Source of the DNA: an uncultured Armatimonadota bacterium
GTDB taxonomy: Bacteria > Armatimonadota > Fimbriimonadia > Fimbriimonadales > Fimbriimonadaceae
DNA: 64,000 nt
Reading direction: 5' to 3'
NCBI GenBank assembly: GCA_903927345.1
Contig: CAIYMO010000036.1
Span: forward strand, 24,198 to 88,197
The notes beneath the pieces were generated by a model. It ran no database searches, was not told where the DNA came from, and saw only the letters and a list, made by a program, of their open reading frames with translations. The translations under genes were made by a program, and so were the position numbers. Below are positions 33,708 to 41,824 of the stretch, in pieces. The stretch's first letter is position 1. Each line of letters starts with the position of its first letter.

Positions 33708-34288
33708 GCTTCATCCATGTGGAAAGAGAGGGTTCAAATCCGACCCTGGTGCTCTTCCACGGAACTGGGGGGACCGAGAACGATCTCATTCCGGTCGGTC
33801 AAGATTTGCTTCCCGGCGCGAGGTTGGTGTCACCTCGTGGAAAGGTTAATGAGCATGGCCTGAACCGCTGGTTCCGTCGGTTTACTGAAGGGCTTTTTGA
33901 CGAGGACGACATTCGTCGCCAAGCCTCTGACCTCGCCGACTTTCTGCGCGCCAAAAAGACCGGACCAATGATCGGGCTAGGATATTCCAACGGAGCGAAT
34001 ATAGGAGCATCGCTTATGCTGCTCCATCCTGACGTGCTCGACGGCTTGGTGATGTGGCGCGGCATGAACCCAATCGCTCCAAAGGACGATCTGAATCTCG
34101 CCAACAAGAAGATCTTGATGATCAACGGCACGAGCGATCCCATGGCCCCGACTCACTCTGTTGGAGTTATCAGATCAACATTTGCGGCATCCGGAGCGAC
34201 ATTAGAAGCGGTTGATCTGCCTGGAGGACATGGCTTGACACAATCTGACTTCTTGCGCACCAAGGAGTGGCTTACCAACTTCAATTAG
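33704..34288 (+). CDS. Alpha/beta-hydrolase, phospholipase/carboxylesterase family (MhqD-like)
   Basis: A 194-residue small esterase with LVLFHGTGGTENDLIPVGQD (oxyanion region) and the nucleophile elbow GYSNGA (Ser95). An acidic residue lies in GTSDPMAP, and the catalytic histidine is in LPGGHGLT. It is coupled to the VOC dioxygenase and probably acts on ring-cleavage products or related esters. Substrate not determinable from sequence. Confidence 0.88.
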   Translation: MSFIHVEREGSNPTLVLFHGTGGTENDLIPVGQDLLPGARLVSPRGKVNEHGLNRWFRRFTEGLFDEDDIRRQASDLADFLRAKKTGPMIGLGYSNGANIGASLMLLHPDVLDGLVMWRGMNPIAPKDDLNLANKKILMINGTSDPMAPTHSVGVIRSTFAASGATLEAVDLPGGHGLTQSDFLRTKEWLTNFN

Positions 34289-34311
34289 GTTCTGTGCCAA
34301 AATGAATTCAT

Positions 34312-35055
34312 ATGGCCGGACACAGTAAATGGAAGAACATTCGCATTCGCAAGGGCAAACAAGACGCCCTGCGAGGAAACACCTTTACAAAGCTTGCGCG
34401 TGAGATCACGGTCGCAGCGAAGGCGGGTGGTGGCGATCCTGGGATGAACCCACGTCTTCGCGTTGCCGTGGAAAAGGCAAAGGCTGCTTCCTTGCCGAAG
34501 GACAACATCGAGCGAGCGATCAAGAAAGGAACAGGCGAGCTTGAAGGCGGCAACTACGAAGAAATTGTATACGAAGGCGTAGGACCCGGCGGAACCGGCA
34601 TCATCCTTCAGTGCTACTCCGAGAACCGAAACCGAACTGTCAGCGAAGTTCGAAATGCATTCAATAAAAACGGCGGTAGCATGGCGGACAACGGCGCTGT
34701 AAGTTGGCAGTTCAAATATGTTGGCCAAATCCAGTTCAACACTGAGGGGCTTGATGAGGATGAAATTACGATGGCCGCTCTTGAGGCAGGCGCGGAAGAT
34801 GTGACCAACGACGGGGATACCTTCAACATCATCACCGCGATGGCGGACCTACATAAGGTGAACGACGGACTGATTGCAGCTGGATACCAGTCTGCAGAAG
34901 CGTCTTTGACGTACCTCGCCACCAACAAGGCAAACCCGTCCGAAGATGAAATGCGAAAGCTTCTCAAGTTGCTTGATGCACTCGAAGAGCTCGACGATGT
35001 TCAGGATACGTTCATTAACGTGGAGATTCCTGAGGAGCTATACGAAGAGGCTTGA
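34312..35055 (+). CDS. YebC/PmpR-family protein
   Basis: A 247-residue protein opening MAGHSKWKNIRIRKGKQDAL with the DNEERAI-like segment KDNIERAIKKGTGEL and EEIVYEGVGPGGTGIILQC, all hallmarks of YebC. Family members act as transcriptional regulators or, for close paralogues, relieve ribosome stalling. First gene of a three-gene operon. Its stop overlaps the next start as TTGA. Confidence 0.95.
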   Translation: MAGHSKWKNIRIRKGKQDALRGNTFTKLAREITVAAKAGGGDPGMNPRLRVAVEKAKAASLPKDNIERAIKKGTGELEGGNYEEIVYEGVGPGGTGIILQCYSENRNRTVSEVRNAFNKNGGSMADNGAVSWQFKYVGQIQFNTEGLDEDEITMAALEAGAEDVTNDGDTFNIITAMADLHKVNDGLIAAGYQSAEASLTYLATNKANPSEDEMRKLLKLLDALEELDDVQDTFINVEIPEELYEEA

Positions 35056-36128
35056 GCGATCGCTCCCGGCCACCATACGTAACCCTTCTGCTGATCGCCG
35101 CAAATATCCTTGCGGCGTTCATCGTTTTAGTGCGTCCGGAATGGGTGGATGAGTACGGCTTCCGATCGTCAGCACCGTCTGTCATTACCGCCTTTACTTC
35201 CCTCTTTGTTCACGCAAATGCGCTTCACTTGATGGGGAACATGGTCTTTCTTGCGGCAGTCGGAGTCGCAGTTGAAATCGCAACGGGTTCGGGACGGTTT
35301 TCACTCGTCTACTTTGCGTCAGGGATTGTCGGCGTCGGACTGTACTGGATGGCGACACGCAGGATGGAGGACCCGCCCGCACTAGTCGGTGCCAGCGGAG
35401 CGATCGCCGGTTGCGCGGGCTACTACTTACTTCGATACACCAAGCTCCGGGTCCCACTCGCCCCCAAGCGATCGGCGTCAGTCGCCTTCATTACGGTTCT
35501 TTGGTTGCTGCTCCAACTCGCCGGAGCGATTATCAATATTGGTCAACCAGTCCAGGCGTCTGGATTCTTCGCTCATCTTGGAGGGGCCATTTGCGGTGTG
35601 ATTCTGGGCCTTCTGCTCAAGGCTCCTGACTTGGGCGGAATGAGACTCGGTCACGCCGTACTCGATGCGCTGAACGACCAAGGTCCGGAAGCACAGATTG
35701 CTCATCTGAGGGCTCACCTCTCTCAGCATCCGGGAGACATCTCCGTCCAACTCCGGTTGGCCCACGAGTACGAGGAACTCGGAGACAAGGCAGAGGAAAT
35801 CGCCCTGCTGTCAAAGCTTGTTTTTGGCGCTCAGGGTGCCGAGCAGGTTCAGTCAGTGGATCGACTTCTTGACTTAAACGGCTTGAGTTCAGTGACTCCC
35901 GTGCGTCGCCGTCAGCTTGCAGACCAGCTCGAGACGTCCCAAGCAATCAAGGTATTGATGACCATCGTTGATGGGGATAAGCACGATCCACAGCGACCCG
36001 AAGCGATGCTTGACCTAGCCGGTCGCTTGCAAGGCTCGGAAGCGGAAGATATTGCTCGAAGGCTCGCTGAGGAGTACCCACTCCATGCGACAACAGAAGT
36101 CGCCCGCCAAAAAGGGTGGCTCGTTTGA
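35052..36128 (+). CDS. Rhomboid-family intramembrane serine protease
   Basis: 358 residues with about six membrane helices in residues 1-190. The catalytic dyad is visible: Ser115 in VGASGAIAG and His175 in FFAHLGGAICG. The HALHLMGNMVFL-type segment (NALHLMGNMVFLAA) is also present. Residues 200-358 are a soluble helical region, probably TPR-like, absent from minimal rhomboids. The start is TTG at 35052 inside the yebC stop (TTGA), and its own stop overlaps the next gene in the same way. Confidence 0.9.
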   Translation: MSDRSRPPYVTLLLIAANILAAFIVLVRPEWVDEYGFRSSAPSVITAFTSLFVHANALHLMGNMVFLAAVGVAVEIATGSGRFSLVYFASGIVGVGLYWMATRRMEDPPALVGASGAIAGCAGYYLLRYTKLRVPLAPKRSASVAFITVLWLLLQLAGAIINIGQPVQASGFFAHLGGAICGVILGLLLKAPDLGGMRLGHAVLDALNDQGPEAQIAHLRAHLSQHPGDISVQLRLAHEYEELGDKAEEIALLSKLVFGAQGAEQVQSVDRLLDLNGLSSVTPVRRRQLADQLETSQAIKVLMTIVDGDKHDPQRPEAMLDLAGRLQGSEAEDIARRLAEEYPLHATTEVARQKGWLV

Positions 36129-36778
36129 GCGATCGTCTCAGTCTCAAAGTCAAAAAAACTGTCTTGGCGCGTGTCGCAGTCAGTCTGATTCGCATCATTT
36201 CCACAACGTTGCGACTCAAGGTTGAGGGCTGGGATCAGTACGCAAACTCCGATGAAAAGCTGATCTTCTGCGGGTGGCACGGCAAATCGTTCATCTTCGC
36301 GAACCAGTTCCGGAAGCGTGGCTACTGGGTGATTATTAGCAACTCAAACGATGGGGACATCCAAGATAAGGTGTTCCGTTCCCTCGGATTCAAGACCATA
36401 CGAGGTTCAACCGGACCGGACCGTGGCGGCATCAAGGCTGCACTTCAAGGTGTAAAAGCACTGAAGGAAGGAGGCACGATGGCAATCACCCCCGATGGAC
36501 CCCGCGGACCTTCAAAAGTCGTCCAAGGTGGCGTAATGCTGATGGCAAAGAAGAGTGGAGCAAGACTCGTCCCTATCGGTATCTCAGCACAACGAGCATG
36601 GTACGCGAGAAGCTGGGATTCGTACATGTTCCCAATGCCATTTTCCAGGGCCCGGATGATCTTTGGTGAACCCATAGAGATTCCTGAAAAGGCGACCGAA
36701 GAAGAAGTCGAATCCGTTCGTCTGGCTCTTGAACAAGAGACTGAGCGACTGGATCAATTGGCTGCTAATTGGGCATAA
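36125..36778 (+). CDS. DUF374 lysophospholipid acyltransferase family protein
   Basis: A 217-residue protein of the LPLAT/DUF374 group: KLIFCGWHGKSFIFANQFRK (HGK in place of HxxxxD-type motif I), IISNSNDGDIQDKVFRSLGF, TPDGPRGPSKVVQGGVMLMA. Members acylate lipid A-like or other lipid acceptors at the inner membrane. The start is TTG at 36125, overlapping the rhomboid stop as TTGA; a GTG at 36116 is an alternative. The first residues MSDRLS mimic those of the rhomboid (MSDRSR), so both gene starts share nearly the same bases. Confidence 0.85.
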   Translation: MSDRLSLKVKKTVLARVAVSLIRIISTTLRLKVEGWDQYANSDEKLIFCGWHGKSFIFANQFRKRGYWVIISNSNDGDIQDKVFRSLGFKTIRGSTGPDRGGIKAALQGVKALKEGGTMAITPDGPRGPSKVVQGGVMLMAKKSGARLVPIGISAQRAWYARSWDSYMFPMPFSRARMIFGEPIEIPEKATEEEVESVRLALEQETERLDQLAANWA

Positions 36779-36785
36779 TCGCCTC

Positions 36786-37616
36786 ATGTCACTCACCGCC
36801 CTTGCAACGGTTATCGCGCTCCAGAACCAGCGAATCGCATCGCTCACGGGCAATATTGAGAAGCTCGCCGGGTTTGAGTCAAAGGTGCTCCAGAATCGGC
36901 GCAACATAAGCGTATACCTGCCTCCGCAGTACCGCACCGAGACCGGGCGAAGATTTCCCGTTTTGTACATGCATGATGGACAGAACATCTTTGATGGATC
37001 CACTAGTTACATCCCAAATCAGGAGTGGCGAGCGGATGAGGCAGCAGAAGCGCTCATTGGGGCGGGACTGATCGAGCCGATTATCATCGTTGGAATCGAC
37101 AACGGCGGCATGGAGCGAGCAAACGAATACCTACCTTGGAAAATCAAGATGGGAACCTCGGAGACCGGCGGGAAGGCAGATCTGTACGGAACGATGATGA
37201 CCGAGGAATTGATCCCGATGATCAACGCAAAATACCGAACCAAAACTGGGGCAACCAACACTGGTTTGCTCGGTTCCTCGTTTGGAGGGGTGATCACCAG
37301 CTACCTCGGAACCACGCGCCCCGATATGTTCGGAAAGCTAGGAATTGTTTCTCCGTCGGTCTGGGTGAGTAACCGGGCCCTATTAAGTGCCGTTAAGCCT
37401 GTGAAAAATCGCCAAAGAATCTGGATCGACATGGGCACCAAGGAAGGAGCGGGTGCGGTGAGCGATGCGACGGCGCTCTTCGATGCCTATAAAGCTGCCG
37501 GCTGGAAAGAAGGAAAAGACATCACCCTCGTGATTGACGGCAACGCTGAACACAACGAACTCGCCTGGTCACGAAGAATGATGTCGATCCTAACTTATCT
37601 TTTTGGCCGCAAGTGA
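36786..37616 (+). CDS. Exported esterase of the enterochelin-esterase-like family
   Basis: 276 residues. The ATG at 36786 begins a short hydrophobic leader (MSLTALATVIALQN). The core follows Fes/IroE-like esterases: NRRNISVYLPPQYRTETGRR, FPVLYMHDGQNIFDGSTSY, the nucleophile elbow GLLGSSFGG and a terminal DGNAEHNELAWSRRM that supplies the histidine. It may cleave siderophore or cell-wall esters. It follows the acyltransferase by 7 bp and could be the end of that operon. It converges on the hexosaminidase gene with no gap. Confidence 0.85.
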   Translation: MSLTALATVIALQNQRIASLTGNIEKLAGFESKVLQNRRNISVYLPPQYRTETGRRFPVLYMHDGQNIFDGSTSYIPNQEWRADEAAEALIGAGLIEPIIIVGIDNGGMERANEYLPWKIKMGTSETGGKADLYGTMMTEELIPMINAKYRTKTGATNTGLLGSSFGGVITSYLGTTRPDMFGKLGIVSPSVWVSNRALLSAVKPVKNRQRIWIDMGTKEGAGAVSDATALFDAYKAAGWKEGKDITLVIDGNAEHNELAWSRRMMSILTYLFGRK

Positions 37617-39479
37617 TCAGAGTCGCGAGACGGTGATTTCTCCGTTCGAATCGGAACCACCGTCGCCTCGAACCTTGGCCCGAAGAGTCACTTTGTCGCC
37701 CACGTTCACGCCCTTTAGTTCCACCGTCCAGACGTTATTGACGTGCTCATTTCCGGTTCGACCGTAGTGCGAATCTGAGGCAATTACTTTGCCACCAACC
37801 ACGATCTCGACTCCTTCGACATCAAGCCGAATTCCTCCCGACGTGTACTGGAAACGAACTGCGTATTTGCCGTTGCCGACAAACGCGCTCGTGATATCCC
37901 AATCCTTCACCTGGTAGTTGTTCGATACTTGACCAGCCTTCCATTCCGCGGTCGGCAAACCCAGATTTGCATCGAGTGGTCGAGCATTGACGCCCATCGC
38001 CTTCAAGCGATCCATGTGAATGGTCAGACGATCGATGAATGAACGGAAGTTGCGCTTCGACTTTGGCGACCAAAGCATCTCCGAAACAGCGACACCGCGT
38101 GGCCAAGCCATGTACTCGAGGTATTCCGGAGTTCGAATGTACTCCGTCCACATCTGGAACTGCCCGCCGAGGATGTGCTTGCTTTGCTCAGCAGTGATCT
38201 CCTTCGGAATGATGTCGAAGTCGTAAACCTTGCGCAGAGGTAGGAATCCGCCAATGGCGTGAGGTTCGGTCTTGGGATCGGCTTGGTAGTAGTCAAAGTA
38301 CAGCGCGTTTGTAGACGCCATGACAACATCGTGGCCCTCTTTCGCTGCCGCTATTCCGCCCGCTTCTCCTCGCCAGCTCATGACGGCGGCACCGGGTGCA
38401 AGGCCACCTTCGAGAATCTCATCCCACCCGATTAGCCGACGACCCTTGGATGCCAAATAGGCGTCGATCTGCCGGATGAACCAAGATTGCATTTCGTGTT
38501 CATCCTTTAAGCCGCGCTCCTTCATCAGTTGCTGAACGCGAGGTGAAGCTTTCCACTCGTCTTTCGGACATTCGTCGCCACCGACATGGATGAACTTAGA
38601 AGGGAAAATCGCCATCACTTCATCGAGAACGTCTTTTTGGAATTTGATTGTCGACTCTTCTGGATTGTAAACGTGTTTGATCACACCCCAAGTTGTGGCG
38701 ACGGGAACCTTTTCGCCGTTACCAAGCTCCGGATAGGACGCGATTGCGGCTTGAGCGTGGCCGGGCATTTCGATTTCGGGCACGACATTGATGAATCGAG
38801 CCTTCGCATAAGCGACGATCTCCTTCGCTTCAGCTTGGGTGTAGAAGCCGCCGTACTCCTTGTCTTCGTAGGTCGCAGGACTGTATTTGAGCATCGACTT
38901 CGACCGCTTTGAGCCGATCTGGGTGAGCTTAGGATACTTTTTGATCTCGAGTCGCCAACCCTGGTCTTCTGTCAGGTGCCAGTGGAAGGAGTTCATCTTG
39001 TGAAACGCCAGCGTGTCGATAAACTTCTTAATCGCTGCCATCGGCATGAAGTGTCGGCCGGTGTCGAGCATCGCACCTCTCCAACCAAAGCGGGGAGTGT
39101 CTTCGATGATGACGCTTGGAACCCGCCCGTTCTGCATCAATTGTCTCAGCGTTTGGAGGCCATAGAAGGCGCCCGCTGGGGTCTTCGCGGAAATCTCGAT
39201 GTTATCGGGACTGACGTCCAGCATGTAGCCCTCCTCACCGATGCGGGGCTGCTTCTTATTGAGCTTGAGCGAAATGTTCGCACCGGTACCGCTTTGCGAT
39301 GGTTTTGCAGTTGAGATGTACTCCTTGGCAAAAGCGGCGATTGAGGCGAGCTCTTTCGGAGCGATGATTTCGGTCGATGCCGAGAGGACAAACTCTCCTT
39401 CCTGCGGAATCAGGACGGCAGGCTGAGGAATGATTGCGTATCGGGATGCGGCGAGAAGGGCGGCTGCTGTGGCGACCAT
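37617..39479 (-). CDS. Beta-N-acetylhexosaminidase, GH20
   Basis: 620 residues: a short signal-like start, an N-terminal GH20b-type alpha/beta domain and the TIM barrel. The barrel has FGWRGAMLDTGRHFMPMAAI, HWHLTEDQGWRLEIKKYPKL and the catalytic pair D302-E303 in IHVGGDECPK. It removes terminal GlcNAc/GalNAc from glycans such as chitin oligomers or peptidoglycan. The C-terminal 110 residues form a CBM-like beta domain (NNYQVKDWDITSAFVGNGKY). Export is likely but the leader is short. Confidence 0.95.
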   Translation of the reverse strand: MVATAAALLAASRYAIIPQPAVLIPQEGEFVLSASTEIIAPKELASIAAFAKEYISTAKPSQSGTGANISLKLNKKQPRIGEEGYMLDVSPDNIEISAKTPAGAFYGLQTLRQLMQNGRVPSVIIEDTPRFGWRGAMLDTGRHFMPMAAIKKFIDTLAFHKMNSFHWHLTEDQGWRLEIKKYPKLTQIGSKRSKSMLKYSPATYEDKEYGGFYTQAEAKEIVAYAKARFINVVPEIEMPGHAQAAIASYPELGNGEKVPVATTWGVIKHVYNPEESTIKFQKDVLDEVMAIFPSKFIHVGGDECPKDEWKASPRVQQLMKERGLKDEHEMQSWFIRQIDAYLASKGRRLIGWDEILEGGLAPGAAVMSWRGEAGGIAAAKEGHDVVMASTNALYFDYYQADPKTEPHAIGGFLPLRKVYDFDIIPKEITAEQSKHILGGQFQMWTEYIRTPEYLEYMAWPRGVAVSEMLWSPKSKRNFRSFIDRLTIHMDRLKAMGVNARPLDANLGLPTAEWKAGQVSNNYQVKDWDITSAFVGNGKYAVRFQYTSGGIRLDVEGVEIVVGGKVIASDSHYGRTGNEHVNNVWTVELKGVNVGDKVTLRAKVRGDGGSDSNGEITVSRL

Positions 39480-39528
39480 GGCGCGGAGTTTACTAGGTTA
39501 GCCGTGCGACTCCGCACAAAGGTCGACT

Positions 39529-40785
39529 TCAGATTGCGTAATTCTCGAGGAGGTGACGCATCTCCGAAACGAGCTCGGCTTCAACATAGATTCCGCCTTC
39601 ACGATACTCCTCTTTGTGCACCCTGCCGAAGTTATAGCAGTCTTGCAGGAGGTGAGACTTGTCGTACGGAATCAACGCCTTAACGAAACCGAGGAGATCT
39701 TGCACCTGTCGGCGAATCGCGTTCATGAGGTCATTCATTCCCTCTCCGGTTGTCGCAGAAATTGCTACCGAGTTAGGAAACTCGGCGACGAGTTCTCGGC
39801 GGACAGATGGATCGGAGATCATGTCGATCTTGTTGAACACAGTGATCGCTGGTTTATCATCTGCCTTCAGCCGCTTCAGAGTCTCTGCGACGGCGTCGCA
39901 CTGAGCTTCCCAGTTGGGATGACTGATATCGACCAAGTGAATGATGAAGTCGCTGAAGGTGACTTCTTCGAGCGTTGACTGGAAGGCGGCGACCAAGTGG
40001 GTCGGCAGGTTTCGGATGAAGCCGACGGTATCGGTGAGGAAGAGTGCATACCCGTCGGGAAGGTCGATCTTCCGGGTCGTTGGGTCGAGCGTCGCGAAGG
40101 GCATTGCGTCGGCGAGGAGATCGGTGCCCGACATTCGGTTCATCAGGGTCGACTTTCCGGCCGACGTGTAGCCGACAATCGAGGCGAACGGGAACGGATG
40201 TTTGCGGCGGCTGGTGCGCTGCTGGTCTCGAACGCGTTTAACGTCTTCGATGTCTCCTTTGAGCTTGGAGATTCGGTCACGGACCATTCGCTTATCCGTT
40301 TCCAGTTTGGTTTCACCGGGACCGCGCATACCGATACCGCCCTTTTGACGCTCAAACTTGGTGTAGACCGACATGAGCTTTGGCATCATATAGGTGAGCT
40401 GAGCGAGCTCGACTTGGAGCATTCCTTCTTTCGTTCTCGCTCGACGGGCGAAAATGTCGAGAATGAGCTGGGTACGGTCAACGACGCGACGGCCGAAGGC
40501 TTCTTCGAGGTTGCGCTGTTGCATGCCGCTGACCTCGCCGTCAATGAGGACAATGTCGGCGCTTAAGTCTTGCGCGAGAACCGTGATTTCTTCAACCTTT
40601 CCAGTTCCGACGTAGGTGCCTTTGAATGGTCGGTCGAGGCGCTGTCGGATCGTGGTGAGCGGCTCTACGCCGGCGGCTTCACACAGTCCAATTAGCTCGT
40701 CTTCGACAAGCTGATCCTCCGCTTCGTCTTCGTTAACGCAGACGAGAACGGCGGTTTCAATCGTTACTTCGAGCTTACTGGCCAA
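39529..40785 (-). CDS. hflX: Ribosome-associated GTPase HflX
   Basis: A 418-residue protein. The N-terminal HflX domain (GTYVGTGKVEEITVLAQDLS, RVVDRTQLILDIFARRARTK) is followed by RGPGETKLETDKR. The G domain has G1 GYTSAGKST, G3 DTVGFIRNLP and G4 NKID. HflX splits stalled or heat-damaged ribosomes. The start is TTG, immediately after the stop of the upstream creatininase-like gene (TAATTG), so translation is coupled. Confidence 0.96.
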   Translation of the reverse strand: MASKLEVTIETAVLVCVNEDEAEDQLVEDELIGLCEAAGVEPLTTIRQRLDRPFKGTYVGTGKVEEITVLAQDLSADIVLIDGEVSGMQQRNLEEAFGRRVVDRTQLILDIFARRARTKEGMLQVELAQLTYMMPKLMSVYTKFERQKGGIGMRGPGETKLETDKRMVRDRISKLKGDIEDVKRVRDQQRTSRRKHPFPFASIVGYTSAGKSTLMNRMSGTDLLADAMPFATLDPTTRKIDLPDGYALFLTDTVGFIRNLPTHLVAAFQSTLEEVTFSDFIIHLVDISHPNWEAQCDAVAETLKRLKADDKPAITVFNKIDMISDPSVRRELVAEFPNSVAISATTGEGMNDLMNAIRRQVQDLLGFVKALIPYDKSHLLQDCYNFGRVHKEEYREGGIYVEAELVSEMRHLLENYAI

Positions 40786-41532
40786 TTAGAAAATTCCTCG
40801 GTAGACAACCCCTTGGTGGATTGCTTCTACTTCTTTAACGATTCCTTCAACGCAGGCGTCGAAGATTCGCTTGCCTTTCTCGGCATTTCCGAGAGTGGCG
40901 AAACCGAACGAACCTTCTTCGCTAATTTCATCCCAACCTTTGACTAGGCTTTGCACTGGAGTGAGAGGGCGAAGGCCGTCGTCTCGGATTAAGTCTTTTC
41001 GCACCTTTTCGGGGTGGAGGTGCAACATCAAAGAGACTTCCGCTTCGCAGGCGTGCTGGATTCCCTTGATCGGTCCTTCAAGAGTTTCGGCGATGACTTG
41101 CTCAGCGAACTGGTAGTAACCACGATGACCCAGGGTGAGGTTGGGACTCTCTTCTTTCAGCTTTCGGAGCGTGACACCGTTTGGCTCATTGTTTCCGCCG
41201 TGGCCGTTGATGATGAGGAAGCGGTGGAATCGATGCTTAGCTAACGATTGGATCGTTGCGACGAGAGCTTCCGTGTATCCCGATACTGACGCTGAGAGGG
41301 TTCCGGCGAATGGGAGGTGGTGACCACTCGCTCCGAGCCAGATTGTAGGTGTGACCAGAATCTTGGCTTTAACCTGCTGTTCGACCGCAGAAGTGACGGC
41401 AGTGGCGATCAGGGTGTCGGTAGCAGTTGGCAGGAATGGACCGTGTTGCTCGATTGAGCCAGTCGGAATGACGACGATTGTGTCGCGGTCCGCAGCCTCA
41501 ACCTCCTTCCAGGTCATTTCGGCGAGAATCAT
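40786..41532 (-). CDS. Creatininase-family amidohydrolase
   Basis: 248 residues from ATG 41532; a longer frame to 41634 is rejected because the family begins with MILAEMTWKEVEA. Metal-site residues are visible: IPTGSIEQHGPFLPTATDT, LIINGHGGNNEP and the Glu in HACEAEVSLML. The family includes creatininase and enzymes such as MftE and FAPy deformylase; substrate unknown. It precedes hflX with zero spacing. Confidence 0.9.
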   Translation of the reverse strand: MILAEMTWKEVEAADRDTIVVIPTGSIEQHGPFLPTATDTLIATAVTSAVEQQVKAKILVTPTIWLGASGHHLPFAGTLSASVSGYTEALVATIQSLAKHRFHRFLIINGHGGNNEPNGVTLRKLKEESPNLTLGHRGYYQFAEQVIAETLEGPIKGIQHACEAEVSLMLHLHPEKVRKDLIRDDGLRPLTPVQSLVKGWDEISEEGSFGFATLGNAEKGKRIFDACVEGIVKEVEAIHQGVVYRGIF

Positions 41533-41624
41533 AGATTGAGTGTGGCAGGTTTTTGAAGGCTTGGGAATGGGGTGTGGGGGTTTGTTCTTGAGAGGCGTCG
41601 CGTGCGTTGGGCAAAAGGCGCAGT

Positions 41625-41780
41625 TCACCCCCAAAGATTTCTCACGTCGTCGTATTTGGGGGCGGTGAGGGGCAGTCCCACCGAGTCCTTTCGATCTGGC
41701 TCCGTAACGATTTTTGAAACTTGTTCATCAGTTAGCAGGCGATCTTCCAAAGCCTTTGTCAACCAGGGATCAAAGCCGAT
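41625..41780 (-). pseudogene. Possible gene remnant or very small ORF
   Basis: Between the creatininase-like gene and the tricorn homologue the minus strand has an open frame of 51 sense codons. It has protein-like composition and reads IGFDPWLTKALEDRLLTDEQ, then ends VRNLWG. It follows a stop codon and has no ATG; the first usable start is TTG at 41762. It may be the 3' end of a decayed gene or a ~45-residue protein. The family is not recognised. The inverted repeat CCCCCAAA/TTTGGGGG (41628-41662) lies over its end. Confidence 0.3.
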
Positions 41781-41824
41781 TTAAGCTCTGATCCCAAGTC
41801 GTCCTTAGTCGCCACGGTTGAGGC

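Noticed and set aside
33726..33750. tRNA T-loop-like GGTTCAAATCC
   Set aside because: Lies inside the esterase coding sequence (REGSNPTLV) and has no matching acceptor, D or anticodon arms.
41628..41662. CCCCCAAA/TTTGGGGG inverted repeat as a terminator
   Set aside because: Arms of only 8 bp, a 19-nt loop and no T-run on either strand.
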